64,000 nucleotides of DNA, taken from positions 1,443,501 through 1,507,500 of the forward strand of contig JAFREQ010000040.1 in assembly GCA_025331565.1 (NCBI GenBank), read 5' to 3'. The notes under the pieces were generated by a model. It searched no databases. It saw nothing but the letters and a program-made list of their open reading frames with translations, and was not told where the DNA came from. A program made the position numbers and the translations under genes. Every line of letters begins with the position of its first letter. The first letter of the stretch is position 1. Origin of the DNA: Holacanthus passer. Its lineage: Eukaryota; Chordata; Actinopteri; Pomacanthidae. Shown here piece after piece: positions 61,956 through 64,000 of the stretch.

Positions 61956-62654
61956 TTTAAGCTCTTCAATCATCAAAAGTGGCAAAAGCCTCTCACTTTA
62001 TTTGTCACACTATAAGCTCAGTGAGCTTCATGCATTTCCTTGTAAACGTCTTTGAGAAACACAGCTGAAGCTAAATTTTGCAAGCTCGTCTAACTAGCAC
62101 CTGCTGCTTGGACTTAATTATCCAGGCGGGGAATATGGACACAAACTGAGGGGGAGTCCCGAGTCTTTATCTCATTCACACCTCGGTAATGAAAATGACT
62201 AACAAAAAGGGCCAGTTAATAATGTTAGAGTCAGTAGCTGCTTAGTCACTGCTTGACTAACCTACCTACCGCTTGTGGTGTGGTGATTTTAATTAGAAAG
62301 TCAAGTCGCCTGATTGGATAAGGAGGCATCGCCGTCCTGGATACAGAAATACACACGTTGATTCTGTCTCCAATGAGGAGTCAGTCTTCACTTTTCTTTC
62401 CTCGCTGACGGGCGAGTCAGACAAAGCACAGTGTCATTATACCCAATGCTGAGAACACAATCTTTTCACTGACAACACTGTGTCTTCTAACCTTTCAGCC
62501 ACTGAAAAGAAAACAGCCTTGTTTGGAGCTTGACCGCCACATATCGTTGTCAACATAATGGGTTTGAAAATGCTTTTGAAAGGAAAATAGTTTATACCAA
62601 CACAAACAGGAGCATGTAGCTGAACCAAGACGATGGAAGTCATGCGTCATATCG

Positions 62655-62900
62655 CAACGAGGGCTGCAACTGACAGTTATTTCCATCATCAATTAATTTC
62701 TTGATTATATTCTCATTAAATCAATTCATCGTTTGGTCTAATTTTCTAAAGTCCAAAGGGGTGTCTTCAAATTACTTGTCCAACTAACAGTCCAAAAGCC
62801 AAAGATATTCAGTTTTCTATCGTATGAGACAAGATGATTATGAACTGATTATCAAAAAATTGCTGATCCATTTCCTGTCAATTGACTAATTGCTTCAGCT
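62655..62900 (+). repeat. Interspersed element, clearest GATTAATC-family copy
   Basis: The element starts GAGGGCTGCAACTGACAGTT, then ATTCATCGTTTGGTCTAATT, CAACTAACAGTCCAAAAGCC and AAAGATATTCAGTTTTCTAT. It belongs to a very abundant teleost family known from memory; classification is not attempted. Confidence 0.7.
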
Positions 62901-62944
62901 GTAATCAAAATTTAACAAACCTCACTTCCCTTTACAACAAATAA

Positions 62945-63190
62945 TTAGTGCTGAAGCAATTATTCAACTATCAACCAACAGAAAATTACAACTATTTTGA
63001 TAATCAGTTAATCATTTCATCTTTGAAGCCAAAACGCCAAATAATTATCTGCTTTCAGTTTGTTAAACGTGAAGATTTTATGCTTTTATTCGTCATGTGT
63101 GATTGTAAAATGAATCTTTACAAAATAAGCAATTGGAAAAAGTCAATTTTTTTTTCCTCTGCAGCCAATAGTCAACAGATCAATTCATAA
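62945..63190 (+). repeat. Second, adjacent GATTAATC-family copy
   Basis: TTAGTGCTGAAGCAATTATT, AACTATTTTGATAATCAGTT and TTTGTTAAACGTGAAGATTT place it in the same family, in the same orientation as 62655-62900 and only about 45 nt away. Confidence 0.6.
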
Positions 63191-63229
63191 TCACAGTAAT
63201 ACAACTGGATAAATTACTGCTGTGCAACT

Positions 63230-63990
63230 GGCATCTCATTTCACACTAACTATATCTTGAGCCAGAGAAGCATCTGTATCTCTATTCATGAGATTGTCCT
63301 CCAGTATCCCCCTGTCGTGTTTTCTCATTCTTGGGTGCTGACGATATGTAGACTATGTATCATGAGTCATTTAATATAGCGTTGAGCAGCTAGGCTAAGG
63401 GGCATATGGCCGTGCTGGAGCAGAGCCATGCGGCTTAAGGCGGGGTAAACGGATGGGCAGAGACTGTTGGTGCATTAGCTGCTCGGGCTCTGCATCATGT
63501 TTCACTGTTGTTTCTACAGCGAGCGCGCTGTTTATCCAACAGCAGTAAATAAAACATTACAATCGTATTTTTTGTGTGTTCCATGTTAGAGAAAGTTGGT
63601 GTTCGAGGGAATTAGGGCTGTCACACTGTAAATACCGTTTGTCTGCGCATGAAGATGAGAGAGACAGAAGGAGAGGGAGAGCGCTTGTGATCCACTAAAA
63701 TATCCTTGGCGACGAAAGACGCTGTATTCACACATTATTCACGGACAGTTTGTACCAAGACTAACATTCTGCTAAGGCTATGATCAGCTGTGATTGGTTA
63801 AATGCACTAGAGGAAATGCTGCTGCAGAGCTAGAGAGCTGACGACGGACTGTGTGTGTCGACTGCTGATTATGGGGAGAGCCTGTGGTTCCATCTATTTT
63901 ATATTCATGAGCCAAATGGTTCACGTTGTATTATTCATGAACAAATTAGACGTTCAAAACACCAGTGTGAGCGAAGCTGTATGCAGAATG
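63230..63990. promoter_or_regulatory. Candidate conserved noncoding element at window end
   Basis: This is a long repeat-free stretch of mixed composition with motifs such as TTCATGAGCCAAATGG, TGATTGGTTAAATGC and two TATTCATGA sites. It differs in texture from the adjoining repeats. Conservation is a guess and needs alignment. Confidence 0.2.
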
Positions 63991-64000
63991 CACAGGGACT

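Larger units (their letters stand above)
53292..64000. other. Putative intron 1 of the 53-kb gene, or intergenic DNA
   Basis: No coding exon was recognised. The region holds a GT microsatellite, homopolymer runs, the repeats at 59.4-59.9, 61.7-61.95 and 62.65-63.2 kb, and unique DNA. Open stretches at 53721-54332 (minus) and 57037-57468 (plus) have no recognisable domain. Confidence 0.4.

Noticed and set aside
1..64000. CRISPR arrays, bacterial operons, rRNA genes or viral genes
   Set aside because: No direct-repeat/spacer pattern, operon spacing, ribosomal RNA sequence or viral protein was recognised; the gene structure is plainly that of a vertebrate nuclear genome.

Overview
The window is vertebrate nuclear DNA, most likely from a spiny-rayed teleost fish. 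The evidence is GT-AG introns, an apip orthologue split into small exons over 13 kb, very long noncoding stretches, (CA)n microsatellites, and several dispersed repeat types of the kind common in teleosts (TTTATTGATCCC tails, residual GATTAATC elements, a short inverted-repeat element with AAAAAAGTTGGG ends). No bacterial, organellar or viral genes were seen.

Two protein-coding genes can be read out exon by exon. (1) On the minus strand at 1.1-4.3 kb is a four-exon gene for a 402-residue type I membrane protein: signal peptide, Ser/Thr-rich stalk with 21 uninterrupted Ser-Gly pairs, one membrane span and a 59-residue tail. From memory of the family, the tail resembles the end of teleost CD44. 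No hyaluronan-binding Link domain was found. A TATA box lies about 100 bp upstream of its ATG. (2) On the plus strand, from a TATA-less promoter near 12.2 kb to a polyadenylation signal at 25.76 kb, is apip (methylthioribulose-1-phosphate dehydratase, methionine salvage). It has one noncoding and seven coding exons, 245 residues, and all expected zinc and catalytic residues. The two genes are divergent. In human, CD44 and APIP flank PDHX on 11p13, so this is a conserved neighbourhood, but no pdhx exon was recognised in the 7.8 kb between them.

Region by region: 1-1.09 kb is the 3' flank of the cd44-like gene; 4.4-12.1 kb is intergenic and holds two copies of the inverted-repeat element; 12.3-17.6 kb is apip intron 1, with a diverged direct duplication of about 0.7 kb separated by a likely transposon relic; 25.8-51.9 kb is a gene desert with scattered repeats, a third copy of the inverted-repeat element, two striking hairpins (39.4 and 46.9 kb) and non-repetitive stretches that may be conserved regulatory DNA; 51.9-53.3 kb is a GC- and CpG-rich block that looks like a promoter with a first exon (ATGC followed by a GTGAGT donor) of an unidentified gene running rightwards; 53.3-64 kb would be its first intron or further intergenic DNA.

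The genes do not form an operon or pathway. The window's interest lies in the Link-less, serglycin-like CD44 relative, the apparent absence of pdhx, and the two hairpins. Homology calls rest on recognition of protein motifs; no database search or alignment was possible.
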